This document shows, one piece after another, positions 41,895 to 50,950 of a DNA stretch of 64,000 nt. A model generated the notes under the pieces. It had not been told where the DNA came from. It searched no databases and worked only from the letters and a program-made list of their open reading frames with translations. The translations under genes and the position numbers were made by a program. Every line of letters begins with the position of its first letter. Positions within the stretch are counted from its first letter, which is position 1. The DNA comes from Pyrofollis japonicus. Its GTDB lineage: Archaea; Thermoproteota; Thermoprotei_A; Sulfolobales; Pyrodictiaceae. The stretch covers positions 434,001 through 498,000 of the forward strand of contig NZ_AP028634.1 of NCBI RefSeq assembly GCF_033097485.1. Direction: 5' to 3'.

Positions 41895-42704
41895 GTGAGA
41901 CGCGTGAAAGCGGCAGACATAATGCTGAAGGACTATCCTGCGGTGGATAAAGACGAGACCCTAGAGCATGCTGTGCGTGTAATGAAAAGATATGACACCG
42001 ACCGTGTACTTGCTTTTGAGGAAAAGAAGCTTGTCGGAATAATGACTAAGAAGGATATAATGACAAAGCTAGCAACTCTGCGAACGCGTAACGTCGTCCC
42101 TGGAAGAATGCATGTATCCAGTTTCATGACTCCGGATCCTAAGACCATACCTCCAGACATTAGCGTAGGAGAAGTCGCGCGGAAAATGGTAAGCGATGGA
42201 GTAGGAAGTTACCCTGTCGTTGAAGATGATAATGTAGTGGGACTTATAACAAGGTGGGAAATAGCTAATCTTGTAAACGAGTACGCTGCTGACGTCAAGG
42301 CCGTAGACGTTATGATAACTATCCCGGAGATACTAAAAACAACCAATAAGGTGCTGCATGCAAGGCGCCTATTGTTGCAGTATAATTTGCTCTTTATACC
42401 GGTAGTTGACGAGGAAGGCAGGCTAGTCGGTTATGTGACTGTAGACGAGGTTGCTGACGCGTTCTTAGCTTTTCACGATATAGTTCCAGAGAAGTATCGT
42501 AAAGAGAGGATTGATCATTTACTCGTAGATGATATTATGAGGTTAAGGCCGCCAGTAGTACAGCCTGATACAAGTGTAGTTGAAGCGTTTGAAAAAATGA
42601 AGACGAAGAAGAGCAAGGGCGTTGTGGTAATGCACGAGGACAAAATAGTAGGAATAATTACGCTTGATGAGCTCGTCAGGTTAATTGCATCAAAAGCGCC
42701 TTAG
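41895..42704 (+). CDS. Four-CBS-domain protein, fifth of five
   Basis: 269 residues, GTG or ATG-type start near 41895-41905 (VRRVKAADIML). Repeats: AADIMLKDYPAVDKDETLEH, VSSFMTPDPKTIPPDISVGE, AVDVMITIPEILKTTNKVLH, and VDDIMRLRPPVVQPDTSVVE. No other domain. The last of the array; a Mut7-C RNase gene follows after 191 bases containing only promoter-like sequence. Confidence 0.88.
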   Translation: MRRVKAADIMLKDYPAVDKDETLEHAVRVMKRYDTDRVLAFEEKKLVGIMTKKDIMTKLATLRTRNVVPGRMHVSSFMTPDPKTIPPDISVGEVARKMVSDGVGSYPVVEDDNVVGLITRWEIANLVNEYAADVKAVDVMITIPEILKTTNKVLHARRLLLQYNLLFIPVVDEEGRLVGYVTVDEVADAFLAFHDIVPEKYRKERIDHLLVDDIMRLRPPVVQPDTSVVEAFEKMKTKKSKGVVVMHEDKIVGIITLDELVRLIASKAP

Positions 42705-42895
42705 GCTAACTATTTTTCCTATGTAACCGGAAAAAGTAGTACTGTACTATAGCCTTAGTTTTTCTAAAGCTGCTATAAGCTATAAAGGGGCTATCGGGAT
42801 AGGACGTGTTCAATTAACGGATACCCCCTTAGAATCCATTAAAAGCGTGATGAGTATTCTTAAGAGCTATTGCAGCATAAGGGTGATGTGATATT

Positions 42896-43456
42896 TTGAG
42901 TGCATCGATAACTCCGAAGGGAAGCGAAAATGCCAGACATAGGAGTCAAGGCGAGATTGCTAAGGGAAAAGAACCCAAGTTTATTGTAGATTCCATGCTT
43001 GGCTCGCTTGCTCGCTGGCTTCGCATGCTGGGCTATGACACGCTTTATGCTAAGAATTGGCATGACTCGCGAATACTTGAAGAAGCTGAAAAGAGCGGAA
43101 GAATACTTGTTACGCGAGATAGAGGACTATATCGTCGTGCTTTACGCCGCGGCATTGAAGCTGTACTTGTATATGAGAACGTTGTGGAGTCGCTTGCCAA
43201 GCTTCATAGGGTTTATGGGATACGTCTTGAAATAGACCCCAATAAAAGCAGATGCCCGTTATGCAACGCTCCTCTGCGTCGTGTTTCTAAGGAGGAAGTT
43301 AGAGGAAGAGTTCCTCCTAGAGTATTTGAGGCTTATGAAGAGTTCTGGGTATGCACCGGGTGCGGGCAAGTATATTGGCGCGGTGGTCACTGGAGAGGAA
43401 TAAATGAGATCCTTGTAGAGGCACGGCGCCTAGCGAGGAGTAGAGGCGGTAAGTGA
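42896..43456 (+). CDS. Mut7-C family PIN-like RNase
   Basis: 186 residues, COG1656 type. A PIN-like fold FIVDSMLGSLARWLRMLGYD with acidic residues, ILVTRDRGLYRRALRRG, and a C-terminal zinc ribbon with CPLC and CTGC. Family members are putative ribonucleases. TTG at 42896 gives an N-terminal extension of about 30 residues that looks disordered. It is just downstream of the CBS array. Confidence 0.8.
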   Translation: MSASITPKGSENARHRSQGEIAKGKEPKFIVDSMLGSLARWLRMLGYDTLYAKNWHDSRILEEAEKSGRILVTRDRGLYRRALRRGIEAVLVYENVVESLAKLHRVYGIRLEIDPNKSRCPLCNAPLRRVSKEEVRGRVPPRVFEAYEEFWVCTGCGQVYWRGGHWRGINEILVEARRLARSRGGK

Positions 43457-43626
43457 TCGAGGGCCTCAGCACAGCATTTTGATCTCAGCCGCGTTTGCAG
43501 TCTGCATCCCGCCAAGTCTCTTTCCGTGTTAGACGTCTCCCATATAGTTATTACTGCTCAGACCCACGCATAGGCACGGGCCTCCAGCGTCTTAGGTAAT
43601 ATCTTGCATGAGAAGGGACGGAGAGA

Positions 43627-44346
43627 TTGAGCGACAGCGTTGTTGACACAATACTATCGCTGATAGGCGTAAAAAATCCCGTATTATCCGCATTTATTGT
43701 TTCACTGGTAAGTAATGCTATACCTTACATGACGGTTCCATATCTTGGTCTTGTCGCAGGATGGGGTGCAGTAATTGACTCGAATGCTGAGCGCATTTTT
43801 GTAGCAATCTCAGGCGGCCTGGGAGCGGCTTTGGGAAAAGTTATTGTATTTCTCATGGGCAGGTTCTTTCGCAAGATCTTGCCCAAGAAGACAAGGGAGA
43901 ATCTTGAAATCTTCAAAAAGGCTTTCCAGAAGAGCGTTTTCTTAGCGTTGTTTCTTTTTGCAGCGCTGCCTCTACCAGATGACGTACTTTATATTCCGCT
44001 TGGTATGACAGGCTATAATCTATTATTATTCTTTATAGCGGTTTTCCTAGGCAAAGTGATAATCACGTTTCTTGCGGTTATGTTCGGGAACCTGGTGCGT
44101 TCCTTACTTGAGAGTTCCGGAGGTCTTACGGTTGAGGGCATTGTTGCTCTGATATTATTGAGCATAGTAGTGGCTATAGTAATATTAAGGATAAACTGGA
44201 TCCGTATAGTGGAGGTATATAATGAAAAAGGCATTATTTATGCATTTTATGAGCTAATTAAGCAAGTAGTTATTGCAATGCTGCCTAGTCGTGTTGCCGA
44301 CTTTTTCTCCGAGAAAATAAATAATCTAAGACAGAGACAAGGCTAG
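43627..44346 (+). CDS. VTT/DedA-like membrane protein
   Basis: 239 residues with five to six hydrophobic segments. The SNARE-associated/VTT core is seen in SNAIPYMTVPYLGLVAGWGA, GGLGAALGKVIVFLMGRF and FAALPLPDDVLYIPLGMTGY. DedA-family members are lipid scramblases or transporters. TTG at 43627 with GGACGGAGAGA upstream. Its last 62 bases overlap the convergent secreted-protein gene. Confidence 0.8.
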   Translation: MSDSVVDTILSLIGVKNPVLSAFIVSLVSNAIPYMTVPYLGLVAGWGAVIDSNAERIFVAISGGLGAALGKVIVFLMGRFFRKILPKKTRENLEIFKKAFQKSVFLALFLFAALPLPDDVLYIPLGMTGYNLLLFFIAVFLGKVIITFLAVMFGNLVRSLLESSGGLTVEGIVALILLSIVVAIVILRINWIRIVEVYNEKGIIYAFYELIKQVVIAMLPSRVADFFSEKINNLRQRQG

Positions 44347-44938
44347 CTACTAGTAGCAATAAGAGTACTGGTGATTTTGCTGAACCACTGGGTACAGTGC
44401 TAGACGTATTGCTTACCTTTGCTATAGCGTTAGATCTAGCAGCATGATGGTTTGTTTGCTGCGTTAAGTTAGTATAAAAGAATCCTAGCGGATCAATAAT
44501 CCTCTTATCTAGGGCTATGGCTGAGTGCTCATGTTTCATAATAGTCGTTGAATAGTTGTATCTGAGAATACTAATGCTGGGTGGCTTGATCTCTGCGCGG
44601 ATACTGCAATCATCTAGGAGGAGTACAATAATTACTGGTTCTTCCAAGGGCACATAGGATTGTGCCTCTATGACAAGTCCGTCGTCTTTCACTTCTTTCG
44701 TGAAGGGTATAATGTTTTTCGAATTAGAAGTGTATAATCTAATACTAATATTTTTATCTTTAGTAGTTATTGATTTTATATTAATCAGTGGAATGTAACC
44801 TATAACTATTCCCTTTACGGGCTCCACTATTCTCCCGTATGCGGTTATGTTTAAGTCTCTTGGACAGCTATCTGTAACTGATAGAGCCGTAACATTTAGA
44901 TGTAATATAACGAGGGCTAAAAGCGTAATAATAATCAA
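44285..44938 (-). CDS. Secreted or cell-surface protein, unknown
   Basis: 217 residues with a signal peptide (MIIITLLALVILHLNVTALS), an exported beta-rich body with several N-glycosylation-type N-x-S/T sites and two cysteines, a Ser/Thr/Asn stalk (ASNTSS-like, around residue 175), and a C-terminal anchor LLLLLVASLVSVLDYLF followed by RRKSR. The architecture resembles archaeal cell-surface anchored proteins. It overlaps the convergent VTT gene by 62 bases. Confidence 0.65.
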   Translation of the reverse strand: MIIITLLALVILHLNVTALSVTDSCPRDLNITAYGRIVEPVKGIVIGYIPLINIKSITTKDKNISIRLYTSNSKNIIPFTKEVKDDGLVIEAQSYVPLEEPVIIVLLLDDCSIRAEIKPPSISILRYNYSTTIMKHEHSAIALDKRIIDPLGFFYTNLTQQTNHHAARSNAIAKVSNTSSTVPSGSAKSPVLLLLLVASLVSVLDYLFSRRKSRQHD

Positions 44939-45008
44939 TGCTTTTCATCCTCACATATGTTGAGGGACTTAGCCTAAGAGCAAGCTCAGCACTCGTCGCT
45001 ACCACGTA

Positions 45009-47174
45009 CTAGATTGTCTTGGAAACGAGATTACACTCTTTCTCTGCTACCTCGTACAATGCTTTAAGCTTACGTAAGAGCAGGTCTCTTATCTCGTTGC
45101 CCGCCTTGCCAGTTATGGCCACTATGTCTCCAAGAGATTTCCCTTGTATAAGGCGAGCTATTATGGGTAGCCGTTCATCGTAGTCTATGTCGTAGAGACC
45201 GCCTCTGCACAGAATAGTATTTACGAGGAGGAGCCAATAGCTGTCCAGAATAGATTCTATATCGAGGCTTCCCTGTATAGCGCGCTTTAACCTATATATT
45301 TGCTCTTTAGTTAATTCTCCTAGAATTTTTTGAGAAAGCCTTGGCGCACCCTCTAGTATATACGCCATTGTTTCTACTGGTACACCTCGATATAGAGTGT
45401 GTCCGGCTAAAAGCAGTTTGCGCAACATATCTTTTGCGATACCGGTTATAATTGACTCCGCGTGATTGCCTACGGGCTTCACGACTGCAATATTGTGCTC
45501 GCCGGTGGCTTTGCTTGGTAGTGGAGAAACGTAGGCGATGCTGTATCCATTCTTGAGCCAGAACCTTATTACGTCTGGGCGCCCAAAACTCGCGCCCACC
45601 CAGTCAAGTCCCTGCTTTCTTGCACCGTCTTCAATATATCTTAAAAGGTATGAGCCTATGCCCCGTCTTTGCATACTAGGATGTACTGCTATTCTGACTA
45701 TTCTAAAGCCTTTTAGTCCTAGTGCGTCCGGATTACTGCTTGCAAGCAAGTCTGGAATTATTCTTGCCTCATAAGGGCTACTGCCCGACTCTATGGACAC
45801 GTCCGCTACAGCGACGGCCTCGTCTCCCATATATGCTGCATAGAGTTTGTGATGCGGTGCATCTAGAATCAGTGCAAGGTCGTCAGGCTCATTTCTGTAA
45901 TGGGCGAGTACAAGTATTGAGTACAGTTTTCTAAGCTCCTTTCGATTTGATACGAGTCTCGCTCTATCTACCTCTGTTATCCTTATTTTACTCATATCTA
46001 CTTCTATCGGCCTCTGTTCAACATCTATGCGCAGCATGAAGGTGTCGTAAACCCACTCTTCTAGCGGGTCTCCGGGGGGATAACGTACGGGCGTTTGTAG
46101 CTCAATAGTAATCCTTGGAGCTGGCACTATATTCTCAACAATTTTTGATAGTATGCGTCCGCTGCCCTCGTAGCCGTGAATCGTTGTAGCAATAGCTATT
46201 CTCGGGGCACGATATGCTATTAGGCGCAGCCTTAAGGGTCCTAGGGCTGCTCCTTCGTCAACTATTGTGAAAGAGCCTGGTTCTACGCGGTCTGGTGTAT
46301 GGTATCTCACATGAAACCAGGGCCCGCTTATACCTATGATGATGTCGCCACGGCGTATGATGCGATAACGTCTAACCCTTATTGTATCGAGGGCCCTAGC
46401 TAGTACCCTAAAAAAGCTTTGAACATTCCAGGGCGAGGGAGCGGTTATTGGTAGAAAGCCCACCATGTGGCTTGCAATCAAGTAGGCTGCGAAGAGCCCT
46501 AGTAGTCCTGATTTTCCGCGCCCCCTATCACCTACTATAAAGGCGCCGCGGCCCCGCTTTGAGCGAAAGTGATGTACTAACATATCAAGGCCTATAGCTT
46601 GGTCCTGTGTTAGTGCCAAGTCTAGAAGCTCTCGATGCACATGGCTCTTAGGCTCGTAGCTCCTTTCTTGCACCGAACCGGGCGCTTTATTCGGCAATCT
46701 CTCGATAAATATCGTATCTCTGTCGATATCTGCCCAGAAGAGTGAGCGCATTGTATAAAGCGATTCTATTAGGTACCTCTTGTAGAGACCAATACTCATA
46801 GTACCTCCAGGGTTCCAATCGTCAAGAGGAGGTGCTACGAGTACGAGTATGCCACTGCTGATAATTGTCTCAGCTGCCGCAGCTACAAGGTTTGGCCTTA
46901 GGAGCTTCGGCGTAGCAATTATTACTGCCTCGTTGTCTGTTCCAAGGAGCTTCTCTATAGCGGATGGGCTGAGTAGTGTATCGCAATTAGATATATATCT
47001 GCGCATGTCGCGTGGTGCTATACAGACTACTCTGCTGTAGAAGTCTTTGAGCCTCCTAGCAATTGTTGACACGGTTTGCGCTATCGTTGCTGAGTGCAGC
47101 AGTACTAGCCCTCGGTACCGTGTCTCCCTTAGGTACGTTAACCAGGCTTCTAACGAGCTAAGAACGTTAAACAA
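45009..47174 (-). CDS. tmcA: tRNA(Met) cytidine acetyltransferase TmcA
   Basis: Makes N4-acetylcytidine with acetyl-CoA and ATP; in archaea it also acetylates rRNA. N-terminal TmcA domain, helicase-like ATPase with P-loop GDRGRGKSGLLG near residue 216, ATIHGYEGSGR, GNAT acetyltransferase fold with RIAVHPSMQRRGIGSYLLRY, and a C-terminal tail domain. 721 residues, expected length. It lies between the secreted-protein gene and the biotin carboxylase cluster. Confidence 0.93.
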   Translation of the reverse strand: MFNVLSSLEAWLTYLRETRYRGLVLLHSATIAQTVSTIARRLKDFYSRVVCIAPRDMRRYISNCDTLLSPSAIEKLLGTDNEAVIIATPKLLRPNLVAAAAETIISSGILVLVAPPLDDWNPGGTMSIGLYKRYLIESLYTMRSLFWADIDRDTIFIERLPNKAPGSVQERSYEPKSHVHRELLDLALTQDQAIGLDMLVHHFRSKRGRGAFIVGDRGRGKSGLLGLFAAYLIASHMVGFLPITAPSPWNVQSFFRVLARALDTIRVRRYRIIRRGDIIIGISGPWFHVRYHTPDRVEPGSFTIVDEGAALGPLRLRLIAYRAPRIAIATTIHGYEGSGRILSKIVENIVPAPRITIELQTPVRYPPGDPLEEWVYDTFMLRIDVEQRPIEVDMSKIRITEVDRARLVSNRKELRKLYSILVLAHYRNEPDDLALILDAPHHKLYAAYMGDEAVAVADVSIESGSSPYEARIIPDLLASSNPDALGLKGFRIVRIAVHPSMQRRGIGSYLLRYIEDGARKQGLDWVGASFGRPDVIRFWLKNGYSIAYVSPLPSKATGEHNIAVVKPVGNHAESIITGIAKDMLRKLLLAGHTLYRGVPVETMAYILEGAPRLSQKILGELTKEQIYRLKRAIQGSLDIESILDSYWLLLVNTILCRGGLYDIDYDERLPIIARLIQGKSLGDIVAITGKAGNEIRDLLLRKLKALYEVAEKECNLVSKTI

Positions 47175-47217
47175 ATCTTCCTAACCCTGGTTTTGAGCCA
47201 AGGTATTTCAGAAGACA

Positions 47218-48759
47218 TTATAATGGTATGTTCCCGTGCTTTCTTGGAGGCCTCCATTCTCTCTTCTTAATTAGAGCTACTAGTGCTTGATAGAGTTTTG
47301 GCCTAGTCCTACGCGGCTCTACTACGTTATCAACGAGACCTAGCTCCGCGGCACGGTAAGGGTTGAGGAATGTCTTCTTGAATTCCTCGACTAGTTTTTT
47401 CTTCTCTTCTTCCGGGTTGGGAGAAGCTGCAAGCTGCCTCCTATACAGTATCCGTACTGCTGCCTCAGCACCCATGACAGCTATCTCTGCCGTGGGCCAA
47501 GCCAAAACAATATCAGCTCCGAGCGAGCGACTACCCATAGAGATGTACGCACCACCGTAGGCCTTCCTAACAATAACTGTTATCTTTGGAACTGTTGCCT
47601 CAGAGTAAGCATATAGCATCTTTGCGCCGTGGCGTATGATTCCTCCATGCTCTTGCTGCGTTCCCGGCATGTAGCCAGGGACATCGACAAGCGTTATTAT
47701 TGGGAGGTTGAAAGCATCGCAGAACCTAACAAACCTAGCTGCTTTACAAGAAGCGTTTATATCAATAGCACCACTCATGACGAGAGGTTGGCTCGCTACT
47801 ATGCAGACGGGGATGCCTCCTAGCCTAGCAAAAGCAGTGATTATGCTCTGCCCCCACTCTGCATGGACTTCGAGCAAGGATCCCTTGTCGAAAATCTTCT
47901 GAAGGACAATCCGCATATCGTATGCCTTCATGGGATCTTCGGGAACTATGGAGTCTAGCTCTGGGTCCTCACGTTCAATGGGGTCTCCCGTATCAACAAT
48001 TGGAAGAGGCGCTTCATTATTGTCGGGAAGGTATGAGAGCAGTCTCTTCGTAATCTCAATGGCCTCTTCCTCGCTTTTAGCCCTAAAGTGGCCCACTCCG
48101 CTTACCTGACTGTGAACCCGTGCTCCCCCAAGCCTCTCAAAGTCCACTTCTTCCCCTGTGACTTCTTTCACGACCTCGGGCCCTGTTACAAACAAATAAG
48201 TAATATTATCGACTACTATTGTGAAATCCATTAGTGCTGGAGCATATGCTGCCCCACCTGCAGCCGGGCCTAGGACAAGAGCTATTTGGGGTATAACCCC
48301 GCTTGCGTCAACTATTGCTTTCATTATCCTACCGACACCGTGCAGTGCTGCAACGCCTTCCTGTATACGAGCTCCCCCCGAATCCCATATCCCGATGACC
48401 GGTACGCCGCTCTTTATTGCGAGCTCAATAGTTCTCACGATTTTCTCGGCATGGGCTTCTCCTATGCTGCCGCCCATAACGCTAAAATCTTGTGCAAATA
48501 CGTAAACAGGGCGACCATTAATCCTCCCATAGCCTGCTATAACGGCATCTCCGGGCACTCTCTTTTTATCAAGACCGAATAAAGTGCTCCGCGTAGTTGC
48601 GAGCCACTGAATTTCCTCAAAGCTTCCCGGATCTAGCAGGAGTTCTAGCCGTTCACGAACATAGAGCTTGCCTTTGCTATGTTGCTTTTTAGACCGTTCT
48701 TTCTCGGCCTCTTTAATCCCTTCAATTATTTTTCTTAATTCATCAATCTTATGTGCCAA
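47218..48759 (-). CDS. pccB: Acyl-CoA carboxylase carboxyltransferase subunit
   Basis: 513 residues of the crotonase-type carboxyltransferase that moves CO2 from biotin to acetyl- or propionyl-CoA. SVMGGSIGEAHAEKIVRTIE, SGGARIQEGVAALHG and PAAGGAAYAPALMDF form the N-terminal half; DVPGYMPGTQQEHGGIIRHG and GGAYISMGSRSLGADIVLAWP form the C-terminal CoA-binding half. It is third in the operon after accC and the carrier. In a crenarchaeon it may serve autotrophic CO2 fixation or propionyl-CoA metabolism. Confidence 0.93.
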   Translation of the reverse strand: MAHKIDELRKIIEGIKEAEKERSKKQHSKGKLYVRERLELLLDPGSFEEIQWLATTRSTLFGLDKKRVPGDAVIAGYGRINGRPVYVFAQDFSVMGGSIGEAHAEKIVRTIELAIKSGVPVIGIWDSGGARIQEGVAALHGVGRIMKAIVDASGVIPQIALVLGPAAGGAAYAPALMDFTIVVDNITYLFVTGPEVVKEVTGEEVDFERLGGARVHSQVSGVGHFRAKSEEEAIEITKRLLSYLPDNNEAPLPIVDTGDPIEREDPELDSIVPEDPMKAYDMRIVLQKIFDKGSLLEVHAEWGQSIITAFARLGGIPVCIVASQPLVMSGAIDINASCKAARFVRFCDAFNLPIITLVDVPGYMPGTQQEHGGIIRHGAKMLYAYSEATVPKITVIVRKAYGGAYISMGSRSLGADIVLAWPTAEIAVMGAEAAVRILYRRQLAASPNPEEEKKKLVEEFKKTFLNPYRAAELGLVDNVVEPRRTRPKLYQALVALIKKREWRPPRKHGNIPL

Positions 48760-48867
48760 GACTCATACTACCCCTGACGACACCTTGCGTGGAGAAACCT
48801 ATAGTTTTTGAGTGGAGAAAATAATCAAGCAAGAAGCAGAAGTTTTCCTATGAAACAGGGACCAGCT

Positions 48868-49362
48868 CTACTTGTCTCTGCACTTAATTTTTGCTATAGC
48901 TTCGCCTGGAGCTACTCCCTTGCCGGGCTCTATTGCTTCGAGTAGTTCACCGCTACATGGAGCATATACTTCGTTAAGCATCTTCATGGTTTCAACAACG
49001 GCTATTTTCTCGTTTTGGTTAACCTTCTCACCGATCCTCTTTAATAGTTCAATTACTTTCATTGAAAGTCTTGCTCGCAGCTCACCGCTGTGCTCATCGA
49101 ATTCTACAAGCCAGGAAGCACTAGTAGTGCCGCTGGTGCTGGTACTGGTTGAACTGGAACTATTTTCAAGAAGTTGTTGTGCTATTGATAAGTGATATGA
49201 GCCGAAAGGCGTCTCTACGATATCATTCTCAACTCTAACTTGGAGCCTAATTATTTCCCCATTATCAGTCTCTATTTCTGCCTCATATGTATTGCCGTAG
49301 ATTCTCTTAAGAGAAATTAACTTAATACCTTGCAATTCTCCAGGGTGGCCATGGCCAGCCAT
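48868..49362 (-). CDS. Biotin carboxyl carrier protein
   Basis: 164 residues from ATG 49362 (MAGHGHPGEL). The biotinylation motif is VVETMKMLNEVYAP (E-T-M-K-M instead of E-A-M-K-M); the lysine carries biotin. A serine/threonine-rich linker separates a small N-terminal beta domain from the biotinyl domain. The end of accC overlaps by 41 bases. A start at TTG 49335, closer to the accC stop, is an alternative. Birth of holo-carrier needs the divergent biotin ligase. Confidence 0.88.
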   Translation of the reverse strand: MAGHGHPGELQGIKLISLKRIYGNTYEAEIETDNGEIIRLQVRVENDIVETPFGSYHLSIAQQLLENSSSSTSTSTSGTTSASWLVEFDEHSGELRARLSMKVIELLKRIGEKVNQNEKIAVVETMKMLNEVYAPCSGELLEAIEPGKGVAPGEAIAKIKCRDK

Positions 49363-50875
49363 AACCGTTGTACCTCGTAACAGCATTAGATATGCTGTTT
49401 CTCAACAACTGGAGTGTTGCCCCTTGCTTCTTTACTATTTTTTCGGCGATCGCCTTTACGATTTTCCTCCTAGAAGCAATACTGCTGAGCAAGTTGTTTA
49501 ATGACTTCTCTATAGTTTGGGTATCGTATTCTGCGTCAGCAAACCACGGTCTATCAGTTATCGCGCGGAGTAAGTCGAGATTAGTCTCTATACCACCTAT
49601 TACTGTCTCACGTAGAGCCCAACGCAGCTTTGATAGTGCTTCACTGCGTGAGAACCCCCGAGCAATTATCTTTACTAATAATGTATCGTATTTTGGATTG
49701 ATTTGCATGCCCTCTTCTATGCCTGAATCAACCCTTATACCGGGGCCGCGCGGCTCCTTAAGCCTTGTTACGATGCCCTCCGATGCACTGAAATTGTTGA
49801 ACGGGTCCTCGGCATATACACGGGCCTCAATAGCCCATCCATGGAGCTTAACGCCATCCTGTGTTATGGATAGAGGATAACCGGCGGCCACAAGTAGCTG
49901 TTGCTTAACTATATCTATACCCGTAACTTCCTCGGTTACGCCGTGCTCTACTTGTAGCCTAGTATTTGCTTCAATAAAATACGGGTTTCCTTGGGGGTCT
50001 ACAATAAACTCTATGGTGCCAGCACTCGAGTAGTTAACTGCTTCGCCGAGAGCTACGGCGTACTTTGTTAATTCCTCCCGAAGCGGCCTGCGGTGTTTTA
50101 TTCTCTCAACGAAGGGGCTGGGTGCCTCTTCTACTATCTTCTGTCTGCGTCTCTGAAGGCTGCATTCTCGCTCAAAAAGGTGAATTACGTTACCTGATCC
50201 ATCGCCTAGGATCTGAACCTCTATATGTCTTGCATGATTTATGAATTTTTCAACGAATATTGTCCCTGCGTTACCGAAGCCCAAGTCAGCCTCCATTTTG
50301 ACAAGCTTGAAGCCTTGCTCAACTTCTTCCGGTGTATATGCTATCCTGCTTCCTCGCCCACCTCCTGCAAGACTAGCCTTAAGTATTACTGGATAACCGA
50401 TTCGATCTGCACAGCGGCGAGCCTCTTCTGGGCTATGTGCCTCGCACCAAGGCAGTGTGGGTACGTCAAGCTTACGTGCGAGTTCCTTTGCCGAGTTCTT
50501 ATCGCCCAGAAGCCGCATAGCCTTAGGGCTTGGGCCAGCCCACCCAATTCCATAACCTAGAACCTTCTCAGCAAAATCAGGATTCTCCGACAAGAATCCA
50601 TAGCCTGGATGAATTACGTCGGCGTCAGCTTTAATAGCGGCATCTATGATGCTGTTCATATCAGTGTAGCTTTTGACGGGGATCGCAAGAACCCCCGCCC
50701 TGATGTGGGGACTATACTTGTCCCCGTCTTCATATATCGTTATAGGCTCCCACCCAAGCTCGCGGGCGGCACGCGCAATGCGTATGGCTATTTCGCCGCG
50801 CGATGCTATGAGGACCTTGCGTGTCAAAGCGTCAGCACCCTTGCGGAAACGCCTAGAAGAAACCTCCATGCTCAA
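49322..50875 (-). CDS. accC: Biotin carboxylase
   Basis: 517 residues, ATP-grasp enzyme that carboxylates biotin on the carrier. VLIASRGEIAIRIARAAREL opens the fold, HPGYGFLSENPDFA, KASLAGGGRGSRIAYTP (glycine loop), LFERECSLQRRRQKIVEEAP and FIEANTRLQVEHGVTEE are all conserved. The first ATG gives about 18 residues before the homology; a later start is possible. First gene of the accC-BCCP-pccB operon, divergent from birA. Confidence 0.95.
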   Translation of the reverse strand: MSMEVSSRRFRKGADALTRKVLIASRGEIAIRIARAARELGWEPITIYEDGDKYSPHIRAGVLAIPVKSYTDMNSIIDAAIKADADVIHPGYGFLSENPDFAEKVLGYGIGWAGPSPKAMRLLGDKNSAKELARKLDVPTLPWCEAHSPEEARRCADRIGYPVILKASLAGGGRGSRIAYTPEEVEQGFKLVKMEADLGFGNAGTIFVEKFINHARHIEVQILGDGSGNVIHLFERECSLQRRRQKIVEEAPSPFVERIKHRRPLREELTKYAVALGEAVNYSSAGTIEFIVDPQGNPYFIEANTRLQVEHGVTEEVTGIDIVKQQLLVAAGYPLSITQDGVKLHGWAIEARVYAEDPFNNFSASEGIVTRLKEPRGPGIRVDSGIEEGMQINPKYDTLLVKIIARGFSRSEALSKLRWALRETVIGGIETNLDLLRAITDRPWFADAEYDTQTIEKSLNNLLSSIASRRKIVKAIAEKIVKKQGATLQLLRNSISNAVTRYNGYGWPWPPWRIARY

Positions 50876-50950
50876 GGAATATAAATGTTTAGACTTTTGG
50901 CGATAAGCGCTTTCGACGCTTGACGAATATAAGGCCGGAGGGTCTTTACC

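Noticed and set aside
42840-42895. GTGATGA followed by GTGATGT before the Mut7-C gene
   Set aside because: C and C' boxes appear, but no CTGA D box is found downstream.
49368-49880. Long frame on the plus strand opposite accC
   Set aside because: Shadow of the high-scoring biotin carboxylase on the minus strand; no independent start signal or family.
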